64,000 nucleotides of DNA from Crotophaga sulcirostris (GCA_013397455.1 VYZB01000026.1:2251067-2315066); one strand, 5' to 3'; shown: positions 39,226-51,400, counted from the stretch's first letter. Numbers and translations: made by a program. The notes: generated from the letters alone by a model not told the origin.

Positions 39226-41037
39226 ACACAGAATCACCAGGTTGGAAAAGGCTTTTGAGATCATTGAGTCCAACCATACCAGTCCACTAGTAAACCACAT
39301 ACCTGAGCACTTCATCTCCCCGACTTTTAAACACCTCCAGGGATGGTGACTCAACAACCTCTCTGGACAGCTGTTCCAGTGCCAGGCAACTCTTTCAGTA
39401 AAGAAATTTTTCCTAAGGTCTAATATGAACCTCTCCTGGTGCAACTTGAAGTCATTTGCTCTTGTCCTATTGCCTCTCACCTGGGAGAAGAGACCAACAC
39501 CCACCTCACCGCAGCCTCATTTCAGGCAGTTGTAGACAGCGATAAGATCTCCCCTCAGCCTCCCCTTCTCCAGACGAAACAACCCCAGTTTCCTCAGCTG
39601 TCTCTCATAAGACTTGTTCTCCAGCCCCTTTTCCAGCCTCATTGCCCTTCTCTGGATGCACTCCAGCACCTCAATGTCCTTCTTGTAGTGAGGGGCCCAG
39701 AACTGAACACAAGACTCGAGGTGTGGCCTCACCAGTGACAATCTCTTCCCTGGTCCTGCTGGCTACACTGTTTCTGATACAGACCAAGGTGCCATTGACC
39801 TTCTTGGCCACCTGCTGGCTCATGTTCAGTTGGCAGTGGACCAACACCCCCAGGTCATTTTCCACCAGGCAGATTTCCAGCCACTCTTTCCCAAGCCTGC
39901 AACATTGCCTGAGGTTGTTGTGTCCCAGGTGAAGGGCCTGGCACTTGTCCTTGTTTAACCTCATCCCGTTGGTCTCAGCCCATTGATCCAGCCTGTCCAG
40001 ATCCCTCTGCTGAACCTCATTACTCTCAAGCAGATCAACACTTCTTCCCAACTTAGTGTCGTCTGCAAACTTACTAGCTTACTTACTCAATCTCCTCATC
40101 CAGATCATTGATAGATACTGCACAGGACTGAGCCCTGGGGAACAGCAGTTGTGACTGGCATCCAACTGGATTTATCTCCATTTACCACCACTCTTTGGAT
40201 CTGGCCACCCAACCATTTTTTTACCCAACAGAGGGTGTGCCTGTCCAGGCCAATGGCAACCAGTTTCTCAAACAGAATATTGTGAGAAACAGTGTCAAAG
40301 ACTTTACTAAAGTCCAGGTACACTATATCCACAGCCTTTCCCTCGTCCATTAAGTGGGTAACCTCGTCATAGAAGGAGATCAGGCTAATTTGGCAAGACC
40401 TGCCTTTCATAAACTCATGTTAACTGTGTCTGATCACCTGGTTGTCTTATCTGTGCTGTGTGATAGCACTTAAGATGTTCTACTCCATGACCTTTCGTGG
40501 CACTAAGATCAGACTGACAGGCCTGTAGTTCCCTGGATCCCCCCTCTGACCCTTGTAGATCGGACATAACATTTTCCAACCTCCAGCCAAGTGGAACTTG
40601 CCCAGTCAGACAGGACTGCAGGTAGATGATGGAAAGGGGTTTGGTGAGCACCTCTGCCAGCTCCCTTAATACACCTGCGTGGATTTCATCCAGCCCCATA
40701 GACTTGTGAATGTCTAATTGGCCAAGTATGTCTCTAACCATTTCCTTTTGGAGCATTGATGTTTTATTCTACTCTCTCTCTCTATCTAGTGGTTCAGGAG
40801 GCTGAGTACCCAGAGAACATCTTACCTTACTATCAAAGACTGAGGCAAAGAAGGTATTAGGTAGCTCAGCCTTATCCTCATCCTTTGTCACTATTGTTCC
40901 TGCTGCACCCAGTAAAAGAAGGAGATTCTCCTTGGCCCTCCTTTAGTTTCTAATGTATTTGTAGAAACTTTTTTTATTATCTTTCACAGAGTTGGTCATT
41001 TGAAGTTCTAGTTGGGCTTTAGCCCTTCTAATTTGCA
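39226..41037 (-). repeat. CR1 LINE, 1.8 kb with reverse transcriptase remnants
   Basis: The largest CR1 in the window. The + strand starts with cacagaatcaccaggttgga (3' tail) and runs to the ORF2 coding region near 41037. The - strand frames contain reverse-transcriptase motifs: motif A in VDIVYLDFSKVFDTVSHN, motif B in VPQGSVL, and the catalytic FADD box at 40058-40069 (followed by TKLG). The C-terminal blocks SMGLDEIHAGVLRELA (upstream) and GVGLFSQVRGNRTRAN (downstream) fit the ORF2 order. The frame is broken into at least five pieces by shifts and stops, and a short rearranged run follows the FADD box, so it is dead. The 5' end (endonuclease, ORF1) is missing. Confidence 0.97.
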
Positions 41038-41375
41038 AGATGGATATACAGAAATAAATTGATTTTCAGTAGTTATAATACCTACTTTTTATCTAATTCA
41101 GAGCTTATTACAAAAACTGCAGTAAAAGTTTTTAATGACAAGGTCTCCTTGCTGCTAATTTTCCACTCACTATGAAGACTGATTCAAAAGGACTTGCATC
41201 CCTACACACGTGTATACACAGATGGTGAATTACATATTTAACTCGATGGAAAAGACAGGTGCTACAAATACAAATTTGAGGAAAATGTGGGAGGGAGAAC
41301 AGAATAAAAAAGGCTGACAGCTGCTTATTGTCCTGCCTTGACTTAATGTGACACTTAACAGTTCAGGGAAGATTT
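41038..41375. other. Spacer between two head-to-head CR1 copies
   Basis: About 340 bp, not recognised as CR1. It begins with ggatatacagaaataaattg, which shares an 11-base word with the other flank of the neighbouring CR1. Confidence 0.6.
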
Positions 41376-42046
41376 GAGGTTGCTGGTAGATGAGAAGCTC
41401 AACATGAGCTGGCAATTTGTGCTTGCAGCTCAGAAAGCTAACCACATTCTGGGCTGCATTCAAGGAAGTGTTATCAGCAGGTCAAGGGAGGCAATTTTCC
41501 CCCTCTACTCTGCTCTTGTGAGATCTCATCTGGAGTACTGTGTTCAGTTCTGGAGTGCTCAGCAAAGGGAGGACATGGATCTGTTAGAGTGAGGCTAGAG
41601 GAGGGCCATAAAGATCATCTGAGGGCTGGAGCAACTCCCCTGTGAGATCAGACTGAAAGAGTTGGGCTTGTTAACCTAGAGAAGAGAAGGCTCCAGGGAA
41701 ACCTTATAGCAGCCTTCCAGTACTTGAATGGGGCCTAGAGAAAGCTGGGGAGAGACTCTTTATCAGGGAGTGTAGTAATAGGAGAAGGGGTAACTGTTTT
41801 AAGCTGAAAGAGGGTAGATTTAAATTAGATATTAGGAATTATTTTTTCCTGTGAGGGTGGTGAGGCACTGGAACAGGTTGCCCAGAGAAGTTGCAGATGC
41901 CTCATCCCTAGTGGTGTTCAAGATCAGGCTGGATGAGGCTTTGAGCAACCTAAACTAGCAGATGATGTCCCTGACCATGGCAGCGGGATTGGAACTGGAT
42001 GATCTTTAAGTTCCCTTCCAACCCAAACCAATCTATGATTCTATGA
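41376..42046 (+). repeat. CR1 LINE fragment, ~0.67 kb of 3' end
   Basis: The translation begins LLVDEKLNMSWQFVLAAQKA and continues with SRSREAIFPLYSALVRSHLE, the CR1 ORF2 C-terminal region, before a stop at 41590. The later part has the 3' UTR with ctggatgatctttaagttcc and tail (ctatgattctatga). It points away from the CR1 at 39226-41037, so the two truncated 5' ends face each other. Confidence 0.96.
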
Positions 42047-43444
42047 AATGCACCATGCTAGAAAATTGAAGACTTCACAAAGGTAAGAGTTTCCTGCAAA
42101 GGCCAGAGACAAACAATACTGGGTATGTTTTAACAAAGCTGCCAGGTGTCTTTGTGTTTATCTGACTTTGAAATCAACATTTATAAAGTTTTTCCTCTGC
42201 TGCTTGTATTTATTTCTAACAATAGAATATTCTGTGTTATATAAAATACAAATTAAATGACTGAACTGACCATTTGAAGTATTATCATAATATAATCACT
42301 TCCCTACTTTCTGTGCCTCAGTATCAAGAAGCATTTAAAATTCCATATGCTGTTTGCTTTTAGTACTCTCCAAGATACTGGAAAGCATTAATCTACTAGC
42401 ATCTCAGATTATCAGTCAGGAACCACAGAAAATGAGACAGCTTTTTGGATTTAAGGCTGGAGTCTTTCATGTGGCGGAACAGCTTCTTTCAGCAAAAGGT
42501 CTGCTCTTCGCTGAGCTGGAGGCAATTTTAGTCCATGCCTTCCTTAATCAGGGCGGTGGAGCAGATCTTCAGACACTAGTCAGTCTCTTAGCTCCTGGGG
42601 ATGGGACAAGGTTGATTTTGAGGGTGTAGATGGTGACATTTCCTTCTATTGCTAGTGGAATACACTGGTAATTTTATTTCCAACTTCCATTTTTTCTGGT
42701 TTTGTGACTATTAGTGTTCAGTCAAGGATAACTGGGAGGCTGCAGATGTCCTTGTACGCTCCTTGAAAGCAGGATTTCCACAGCAGGAGAGGGATATTAA
42801 CATTTTGATGTGAAAAATCACAAAAGGACACCTCCTTTTGACTACTCTGCGTGGACCCTCCCCAACAGACATACTAGCCGTTTACTGTTTTGTATCTTCT
42901 CTGCTCTGTATTTTCGGTAGTTCAGAGGACAACTCCTGTGCAATTGCCCTGAAATGGAAATGAATCCATAGAGCTGGCCAGTCAAAAATGATCAAAGTAA
43001 CACCTTTCAGTGTTCCATGATGTTGCTGTGAAAGAAAAGGCTCATCTGAGAGGTTCTGTGGCATTTGATGATTAGGAAAGAGCACTGAGACCAATGGTCA
43101 AAGTACACATTTCCCTCATTTTCAAAGGCTGAATTTATCACTTTAACCACAAGGCTGTCCTGAATACCTGGAATAAACCCAGAGAACAGCACCACCATCC
43201 GTAGGGCAGGACTCTCCAGTACCAAAGGCATGACTCTTGCCTTGTTCTGTTAATTTTTTAGAAAAGAGCAAAATATTGATGGTACTCTTCTCAACCAGAC
43301 TGAGAATATAGACAATTTCAGGAAAGCTGTAGATTTCTGCTTTTGGCTGAAGGTGAGCTTTGCAGCTATTGAAAACCAATTCGAATCACCAACCAAAAAA
43401 ACTTGAGTGACTCTTTTCATTTAAGATTCATCATGTGATTAGAT
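42047..43444. other. Intergenic, no feature recognised
   Basis: Unique-looking sequence. The + frame 42354-42629 (91 codons) is rich in leucine and alanine and continues into no known domain that I recognise. Frames on the other strand are equally long, so it is not called as a gene. Confidence 0.5.
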
Positions 43445-44400
43445 ACCTTGTCTATTGGGCTTGCGGGACAAGGTTTTGGTAGTCAAGTGGCTGCAGGGAT
43501 GACTTCTGTGAGAAGATGCTAGAAGCTTCTCCCATGTCTGATAAGATGGACTCGCCACTTGCCAAGGCTGAGCCCATCAGCGATGGTGGCAGTGCCTCTG
43601 CAATAACTTGTTTAAGAAGGGGAAAAAACTGTTGTGCAACAGAAACCAGGAGAGGAGTGAGAATATGTGAGAGAAACAACACTGCAGACACCAAGGTCAG
43701 TGAAGAAGGTCAGGGAGGAGGTGCAGATTCCCTTGCAGCTCATGATGAAGACCATGAAGACCCTGGTGAGGCAGGCTGTTCCTCGGCAGCCCGTGCAGGT
43801 TAACAGTGGAGCAGATATCCACCTGCAGGCCATGGAGGACCCCACGTTGGAGCGGGCGAATGTGCACTGAAGGAGGCTGTGAACCTGTGGAGAGCCTGTG
43901 CTGTAGCAGGCTCCTGAAAGGACCTATGATCTCATGGGGGAACCATGCTGGAGCAGTTACTGAAGGACTGCACCCCATGGAAACGACCCCTGCTGGAGAA
44001 GGGGAAAAGTGTGAGGAAGAAGGAGCATCAAAGACAACACATGATGAAGTGACTGCAAATCCTGTGCCCCATCCCCCTGCACTGCTCAGGGGTAGGAGGG
44101 AAAAACTGGTAGTAAAGCTGAGCACAGGAAGAAGGGAGAGGTGGAGGGAAGGTGTTTAAAGATGTGGTTTTATTTCTTATCATCCTGTTCTTACTTTTGA
44201 TTGGCAGTAGTTTAAATCAATTTTCCCAAGTCAAGTCTGGCTTGCCTGTGACAGTAATTGCTGAGTGATCTCTCTGTCCTTTTCTCAATCCATGAGCCTT
44301 TTCTGATATTTTCTCTCCCCTGTCCTGTTGAGAAGAGGAGTGATAGAGCATCTTGGTGGGCACGTAATGTCCAGGCCAGGTTAATCCACCATACCTTGTA
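43445..44400 (+). repeat. LTR-like interspersed repeat, copy 1 (non-CR1)
   Basis: A block of about 950 bp of different composition from its surroundings. It has gacaaggttttggtagtcaa near its start (43467), a tgtttaagaaggggaaaaaa segment near 43608, five degenerate repeats of a g-tggagcag phrase between 43806 and 44001, a gttttatttcttatc segment near 44168 and a gtgatagagcatcttggtgg segment near 44339. The first ~200 bp recurs in reverse orientation at 54051-54281, proving that it is repeated. I recall an abundant neoavian repeat with this layout, which I think is an endogenous retroviral LTR (TATA-like box, then a poly(A) region), but the class is from memory. Frames such as 43516-43803 are accidental. 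Confidence 0.7.
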
Positions 44401-44938
44401 TAGGTTACCTGTAGGGAATATGCACATACCGAGCAACCAAAAGTTAGCCATACTATGAGCAATCATTAAATCAAGCTGAACGGAGGTAGATGTGAGACTA
44501 GGTTTCATCTCCTAAAAACCTCTCAGCTCCCTAGATGATGACAAGATGGTAACGAAGACAACCAACTGCAGCATTTAAGACAAGCGTGAAGTGGTTCCTG
44601 AGAGCCCACTTTCTGCTGCTGGTGGCATTCAATCAAGGACAAGCAGGGTGTTACGGGAGCTAGGGGGAAAATATTTATATCCTAGAAGAAAAATGTGTCT
44701 ATGGGTCATTCATCGTGCTGGGAAACACCACATGTTTTGCTCACTAAACTGAAGGGCTCTGTCTTCATTTACGTTCAAAGACAGAGTCAATGTACCCTTG
44801 ATGGTGCAGCCAGGCACCTCTCAATAAATCCATACACCAAACACATGGATTGACCGGCAGGACTGAAGCCTACAGTTGTAAAAGAACCAATAAAAGAGCA
44901 GAGTTATACATTAAAGCCACTATCAAATGCACTGGTCT
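44401..44938. other. Intergenic flank downstream of TYR
   Basis: Short intergenic stretch between the LTR-like repeat and the likely TYR 3' end. No gene recognised. Confidence 0.5.
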
Positions 44939-45198
44939 GGTTTTGTAGGAGTATTATTTAATCAAGCATAGGAAATACATGATGTTCTTCAGATGACATG
45001 TTGGATCTAGGAGATTTTTTAGGAGTGGATCTGACAAGATACTACAACATTGGAGGTTACAAGATGTTTGGGGAGCAAGACTACTCATCCTGCTTCTGCA
45101 GCACACCTCAACAAGGTATTTGTAAACATGAAATTAAACACTGCAGGCATGATTAGTGCCTTAGTAACATCACTGAGTTACTAAAAATCTCTGAGCCT
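44939..45198 (-). other. TYR: TYR 3' UTR, probable
   Basis: Sequence following the TYR stop codon on the - strand. The nearest plausible poly(A) hexamer is ATTAAA on the - strand at 44957-44962, about 240 bases beyond the stop, which fixes the approximate end. A downstream alternative is AATAAA on the - strand near 44168, inside the LTR-like repeat. Confidence 0.4.
44957..44962 (-). promoter_or_regulatory. Candidate TYR poly(A) signal (ATTAAA)
   Basis: Reads tttaat on the + strand. On the - strand it is followed by a gt-containing stretch (gtgcatttgatagtgg), which could act as a downstream element. Unproven. Confidence 0.3.
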
Positions 45199-45422
45199 CT
45201 AGAAATTTGATTGATAAGATATATTGTTGTAATCTTCACTTTCTATGAGCAAGGGTTGTATCTCAGAAGAGGTTCCTCTTCTTTTCTTCCGGCAGGCCAG
45301 AATGAGTCCTGTGAGCACAGCAGTAATGATGCCTCCAATCACAGCTGCTCCAAGCAACCAAGCCCAGATTTGGCGGGCTTGCTCAAGGTAGGGTATTAAA
45401 AACTCCTGGAAAGAATCAAGGG
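45199..45422 (-). CDS. TYR: TYR exon 5: membrane anchor and cytoplasmic tail
   Basis: Tyrosinase is the copper enzyme that oxidises tyrosine and DOPA in melanosomes, the first step of melanin synthesis. This exon encodes 73 residues and a TAG at 45199-45201. They are [20 protein letters not shown] (lumenal stem), a hydrophobic segment [20 protein letters not shown] with ILAC, a basic stop-transfer CRKKRRG, and a tail. The tail carries an acidic dileucine signal (EIQPLL) and a tyrosine signal (YNNI), both known melanosome/endosome sorting types in this family, and ends SYQSNF. The acceptor is preceded by a long pyrimidine tract (ctttttctgtttcttttccag region). The length matches the last exon of mammalian TYR, and TYRP1/DCT tails differ. 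Confidence 0.97.
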
Positions 45423-48400
45423 CTGGAAAAGAAACAGAAAAAGAAAGGTGTTTTTACATAACGCAATGTACTGTCAGTTTATAGAAGCTGTATAACAGAT
45501 AATACCGGAAGACTGAGTGAAAAGAGAGACTGCATTGCTAGAAATTGTCTGAACGTCACTAATAGTTTTAAACAAATCTCTTCAATCCTTGTATTCTGTT
45601 TCTCAATTTTCATCTTAAAGGAAGGAACGAAGTTCACTGTCCCCAGTGCCCTTTATGGTTTTGTCAAAACTATAAGACTATAACCCAAGAAGTTTGATAC
45701 AGTATGGCCAAAGGTTCTGCTAGCTCAGCATCTTATTGGCAACAATCATCTCAGAGTTTAAGAATAGGGCAAGCCTATTACAACTCTTTCACAAAATACT
45801 TAACCAACCTCCAAAAATTTGCAGCTCAGGGATTTCCTGAAACAGGTGGGATGTTGTTGTATATAATAGTCATTGGAGATGTTTTTTTTTCCCTTCCATC
45901 GGGTTTTCTAAATGCTCTTTGATCTTTTATCACAACTTCTTGCAGCAAGACAGTCCCTGCCTTAACTACATATCCAGTGATAAAAAAACCCTTCCTTTCA
46001 CTAATTTTGATCCTGTCCCCTCCTCTTTTCATTTGATAGTTCTTATGTTGGAAGGGGCAGCACACAATTATTCTCTGGTCACTCTTTGCAGAAGAAATCT
46101 TTTTTCTTTGGGGAATCCGGAGCAGCTTCTCACTGGTTAAATAATCAGATGCCTTGTTGCTTTGTAGTATGAATCTCTGTGTCTGTGTCGCTGTTCACTA
46201 CGGCTTGATGAGTTATGGAAACTCTGCCATACAGCACTCTCTTCACTACAGAAGTTGGAAAGTGACCTGTTCACAATGCACCCAGCAACCTGTTGGCGTG
46301 AATTTAAGAAATGGGAATAGATGTCCCCTTGGGATAAGGAGGATTTGGGATCCACATCTCCCAGTTGCCTGCTGTAATTACTGTTGTTAGCTGTAATTAC
46401 TAGTTATTAGGGGGAAAAAAACCCTACCTCTTCGGGCAAGTTCTCTGGGACCACATGTGATAGTTTATTTTTTAACAGGGTTCATGCATCTGGACTAATT
46501 GAGATGTACTCAACCTTATTCAATGTCATATACCTCCACAAAGGCTGTAAATGTCTTCCTGCCATCTTGCATTTTCACTGGTGCTCAGGAAAGTAATTCC
46601 ATAAATGTTGAATCATTGAGCTTCTGAGCTTATGCTGTTCTGTGCACTGTGCTCTGAAAAGATGCTTTTGGTTTGCAGAAGTTTTTAACCTTCAAAGTTA
46701 AACTTTCTTTATCGCTTGATGTCACTTTCTAAGATACAATTCCAATTTAGGCTGAGTTTAGGCTGAATGTAGTTTGTTTCTCCCTACAACTCAGCTTCGC
46801 TTTGGGGAACATTTGCTATTTCTCTGGTCTTTGATTTCCAGTGAGCCAAACTGTATTCTGAGACTGTATTTGCAAGAGTCTGCATGTTCAGTCTTCTGCT
46901 TCTGACCTCATTAGACACATACAAGCTATGCAAGACTAAGAAATACAAAAAAAGTAGGTTCTTGATGTTTCAGAATGAACCCCACAAACCTCTGGATATG
47001 ATGTACATTATCCCTTTAGTACTTCATTTCCCATCTGTGAAATGAGGACAGTATCATTCACTGAACTTTTTCTATTGTGAATATAAATTAATATTTCAGA
47101 TTAATATATCAGATGCTATAGTGATTGGCACCAAATAAAATGTCAGAGGAAACATCTTCAGGACAGAATTTTAAAAGTATGGAAGAAATAATATATTAGG
47201 CTACACATTGCTTAACTGAGAAAATTAAAATAAAAAGAAAAAAGAATTTGAAATCTGGTTCTTAATGAATGCTGTCTATGCTGTGTAGTGAATGTGCTGG
47301 AGTTCTAGGCAAAATTGTGTGCAATTAAATATAGTGCATATATGTAGAGGTGTAGAGTGAATTATAGGTATGTAGACAACTATAATGCTGGCATTTCTTG
47401 ACTTTGTGTGCTTGAATTTGTAACTCTAATGTTTTTTAACTCAATTTTTTCCTGTTTATACTGCAAACATGTGTACATTAGTAACAATCTGGTTATTTAG
47501 ACTGGAGTATACATATGGTGAAAGAAAATTGAGAAACTACAGGATCTTGATACTGTTTTGGTATTATGGAATAAGAAAATTATCACAAAGTTCTCTTCCT
47601 TGCAGAATTTATTTGGGATATGAGGGTTTTCTAAGTGACATTTAAAATTCATACTTTTTCCTTGAACCATCTCTCTCCTCCATCAATACTATCTGGAGGT
47701 CTGAGATATCTTGTTCCCTGTAAAACGTAACACTACTTTAAGATTATGAGATGTCACATTTCACGGCAGTCCCTCTCAGAAAGTATTAATCTATTTTATT
47801 TTAGCCTGATAATCAGTCATACAAGCCCTTCTCTTGCTTTCAGCCTCAGTCTGTAGAGTTTCTGTAAACACCTCAAAGCCGAAAGCCACCTTCTGGCATC
47901 TACTGTCTGTTTCCTCTTACCACACAAAAAGGTATTTGGCATTGCTATCATAAAGTTGCCATGGTAACTCCTAGATGTCAGAGGATGGACCGCCCCAGGA
48001 CACCCTATAATCTGTTAACCTGTGGCTGTAACACAACAGTAAACCTGTGACTGGACTGGGTGCCTGGCCAAAATCATGCAAACTGGGATCGCAAGTATTC
48101 CCTTACCATAATTCTTGAATCTGTAATTGTGCAAGGCCCAAGAGTGCAGCAACTCTGTTTGCTGATGACAATCTGGGAAAAGTGTCAAGGAAGTGGTGGT
48201 GGTGGGATGCCACATAGCTGCTTTGTGGGAGATATCAGCCAATGGCAATTCCGTTCTTTTTATATCAGCATTTAGAGTCAAATGATAATCCTCCCTGGAA
48301 GCTGCCATGAACGTAGGTTAAAACTGCCCTTTCAGTCAGTAGGTTAATGACAAAACAAAAGGAAGCCAGATCAGTCTGGTGCTTGATATCTACCCTCCTA

Positions 48401-51400
48401 TTAGTGACTAATACCAACAGCATCTCCTCATCTTGCTCTTTCTGATAGGAAAATAGCAGTGATTAACCTCAGTCATGGTCTTAGCATTCAACTGTTGACA
48501 TACTCTTTCTTCTGAAATAGAGTGTTAGCTCTAGGTAAGAGCAACAAATCATTTCTTACTCAATATACCAGATCAGTCTTTTTAAATATAATTTAAAAAT
48601 ACCAGGCAAACAATTTTGTGTGGGTTTCTGAATGTCATTGAGAGAGTGGGAAACCCCAACAGTGTAATTTCAAGGTGAAACAATGTGTGTCTCCTATATT
48701 TGAGATAATAATGTAGACTTGCCATGATAACAGATGAAGAAACATGCTACTTTCAATATGCTATTGGGTGTCCTGAAATCTTCCTTTTGTGGTAATGTCA
48801 AACTGAATTATTGATGTAACGGATCCCAAGAATAAAAAAAAGACCCTTATATTTGATTTTTTAAAAAATAATCTTTATATATTTATATATTTCTTCTATG
48901 TAAACTATAGGATGGCAAAGTCTTTCCAGGGTTAATTCCACAATTTAGAAATAAAACCTGTAATTTATGTGTTGCCATATGATCCACTTATATGTTTGCA
49001 GTCCTGCTATTCCTTTTGACACCCTCTTCAACTCCTACTATGGGTGGTTAATGGACATTAGGTTTTAAAGCAATACTTGAAGTGACACAAACATATAGTT
49101 TTATATCAAACTTGCAATTTTTTTCTTGTCCCGCTGAGCAAAGTCTTTCTATTTTGATTACTGGCAAAAATCTATTACTTTAAAATATTGAGAAGAATAA
49201 AATATTCCTGGGTGTATTCATAGAAAAATACTGTTTATTTTTTGTTTGATAAACTCAGTTAACACTTGCAGTTCATAACTGTTCTTTCATAGTTTGCTTA
49301 TATAAATTTCTCAAAAAAAGACATAAAATCTGGCTATAGGATACCTGATATCACCACACTATATGCAACTAGGGAGTTAATAATCCACCAAAAGGTAGCT
49401 TCCTACCCCTGAATGGCTCCCAGGAAAAAGAAAAAAATGGACAAATAAACAAACAAACCCCCCAGATTTAAAATCCGAATTTCTGGTCCTCCATAAAGCA
49501 TCATTATATAACCATCAAAATTTCTGCTTATACTTTCTGCAATGCATTCTTTGCATCCTGTTTTCTTTGGTTCTCTCCTTCTGTTTTAATTAACCTTAAT
49601 CTACATCTCCTTACCTGTCTGAAGAAAACCCAATGTCCAAAATGCACTCTTCTCATCTTTTATTTAATTCATGAATTAACCACTTTCCAAGGTAGCATTT
49701 CTCAAGCATTGTCACCTTTAATTGCTTTCTATTGTCCTGGCATCCATATTTTATTGTACACGTCACGATTTTATCATGTATTTTTATACACATGACATCA
49801 CCCTTTCACATTCTGGCCAATAGTGTGTGCTCCTGAGTTAGGAGACTCAGCAGAGTCCCTCCACGATGGTATCATATTTGTCAGCTGCCACCCTTTCTAC
49901 TCATCTGATGTGATTTTGTAACCAAATTGCTGGAGAGCCAGAAATAGAAACAAGCTGCAGTCAGACCCTAGATCTGAGCTCTTCTCCTGCAACGTATCCA
50001 TGAACAATCTACATTATAATCACAATGCTCTTATCCCTTGGTTTGCCCTGAGTGTCAAAGATCCTTACTTAAGATGGCCAAAAATTGCAACTGATGGTTA
50101 GATTCCTGTGTTTAAAATTGGGTAGCTGCCTGCTTTTCAAATATAATGTGAATCACCCTGCTATGCATCTAGTGGTCTTCAAATTATTCCCACTGAGAGA
50201 GGGGGATTTTCTGGGGAAAAGCCAAGGCTGCATGTACAGATTTATCTGTTCCTATTTCTGGAAGGAAAAAAAAAAACAGAAAAGACTTAGTCCAGGCGCT
50301 GAAATGTAAGTGCTTGGAATAACTCTTGCCATAGAAAATTGTTTTGACAGCTATTGCTAGGTGGTGCCGTTAGTCTTCCAAATCTTTTCTGTTGATGCTA
50401 ACAAATGTTCCTTTTCAGTAAGCCATGCAGGCTGTGGCAGTTTTACAGTTCATGGTTCTCGTGTCAAAGAAAGCTGGGTCTGCTCTGGTTTCTGCTCAGA
50501 TCAGCTCCCGGGCAACTGGACTCCAACATGTGTCTGATCCCTGAGGGGTGGATTTCCACACACGCTGTTTGTGAGCACTTCTGCTTCAGGGCTGTCATAC
50601 ATATAAAAATAAATGAAGCTGCAATTAAAATAACCGCATACTGTCACACACTGATTTGCTTTTCAGTGAAAAAGCAGGGCTCCAGGCATCAGCTTTTCCT
50701 CCAGGGAATTTTTTTTATATAATTTTACATTAAAATGCCACTTTGTCATTGGAGTCTTTCCAAGTTTTTTTTCTTGTAACCAGGCTCATCATGCTCTGTG
50801 TAGTTCTGCTTCATCTCTACCAAGATACCAGTTCTGTAACTCAGAACTGGTGCCCTTGAAGCTTTCCTTCAGCTACTTCCTTGAAAACCAAGCAAGACCT
50901 GGCTTGTGTGCTCTTCCCTCACTCTGTCCTGTCCTCTTGCCCTACCTTTCCTCTTCCTCCTCATCTGGAAGATGTGCAGAAATGCTGCCTCTTCTCAATC
51001 ACCCAGATCTTCACTGCTATGATTATTTTCCCTTTGCAACATCTTCCTCTTTGTCTAGTAACTCCTAGCTGCCAGTCACAGACTTTGTCTTCTCCTCTGA
51101 GTAGACTGAAGCTTTCTGGGTGGCTCAGCAGGCTTTCCTGCCTCAGGTCCTCTAACAAGAAGTTCTTGTTTACTGTTATGTTCCTCTGAACAGGAAGCTG
51201 TATCTATATGTTGAGATTACAGACATTTTCCATTTGTAACTAGTTCTTCTCTTCGGGTAAGAAATAGCTTAAGTTCTGTTCTTCTCAGTGAGATTAACAA
51301 GGGGCTGAGAGACATCTGAAGATTATCTGAGCTTTCTAGAAGAGGATGAATTTCACTCTTTGTGTTGAACTTTTAAAAAATTAAGGAACTACTTTCTGTA

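Noticed and set aside
39439..39932. Proline/leucine-rich + strand frames (96-99 codons)
   Set aside because: They are the antisense of CR1 ORF2; the same artefact appears at 57944-58285 and 10720-11016.
42354..42629. 91-codon leucine-rich + frame as a small gene or retroviral remnant
   Set aside because: No recognised domain, no regulatory or splice signals and no similarity I can name.
43516..44159. Several 95-142-codon frames on both strands
   Set aside because: They lie within the LTR-like repeat and reflect its GC-rich tandem composition. Frames overlap on both strands and none shows a known protein.
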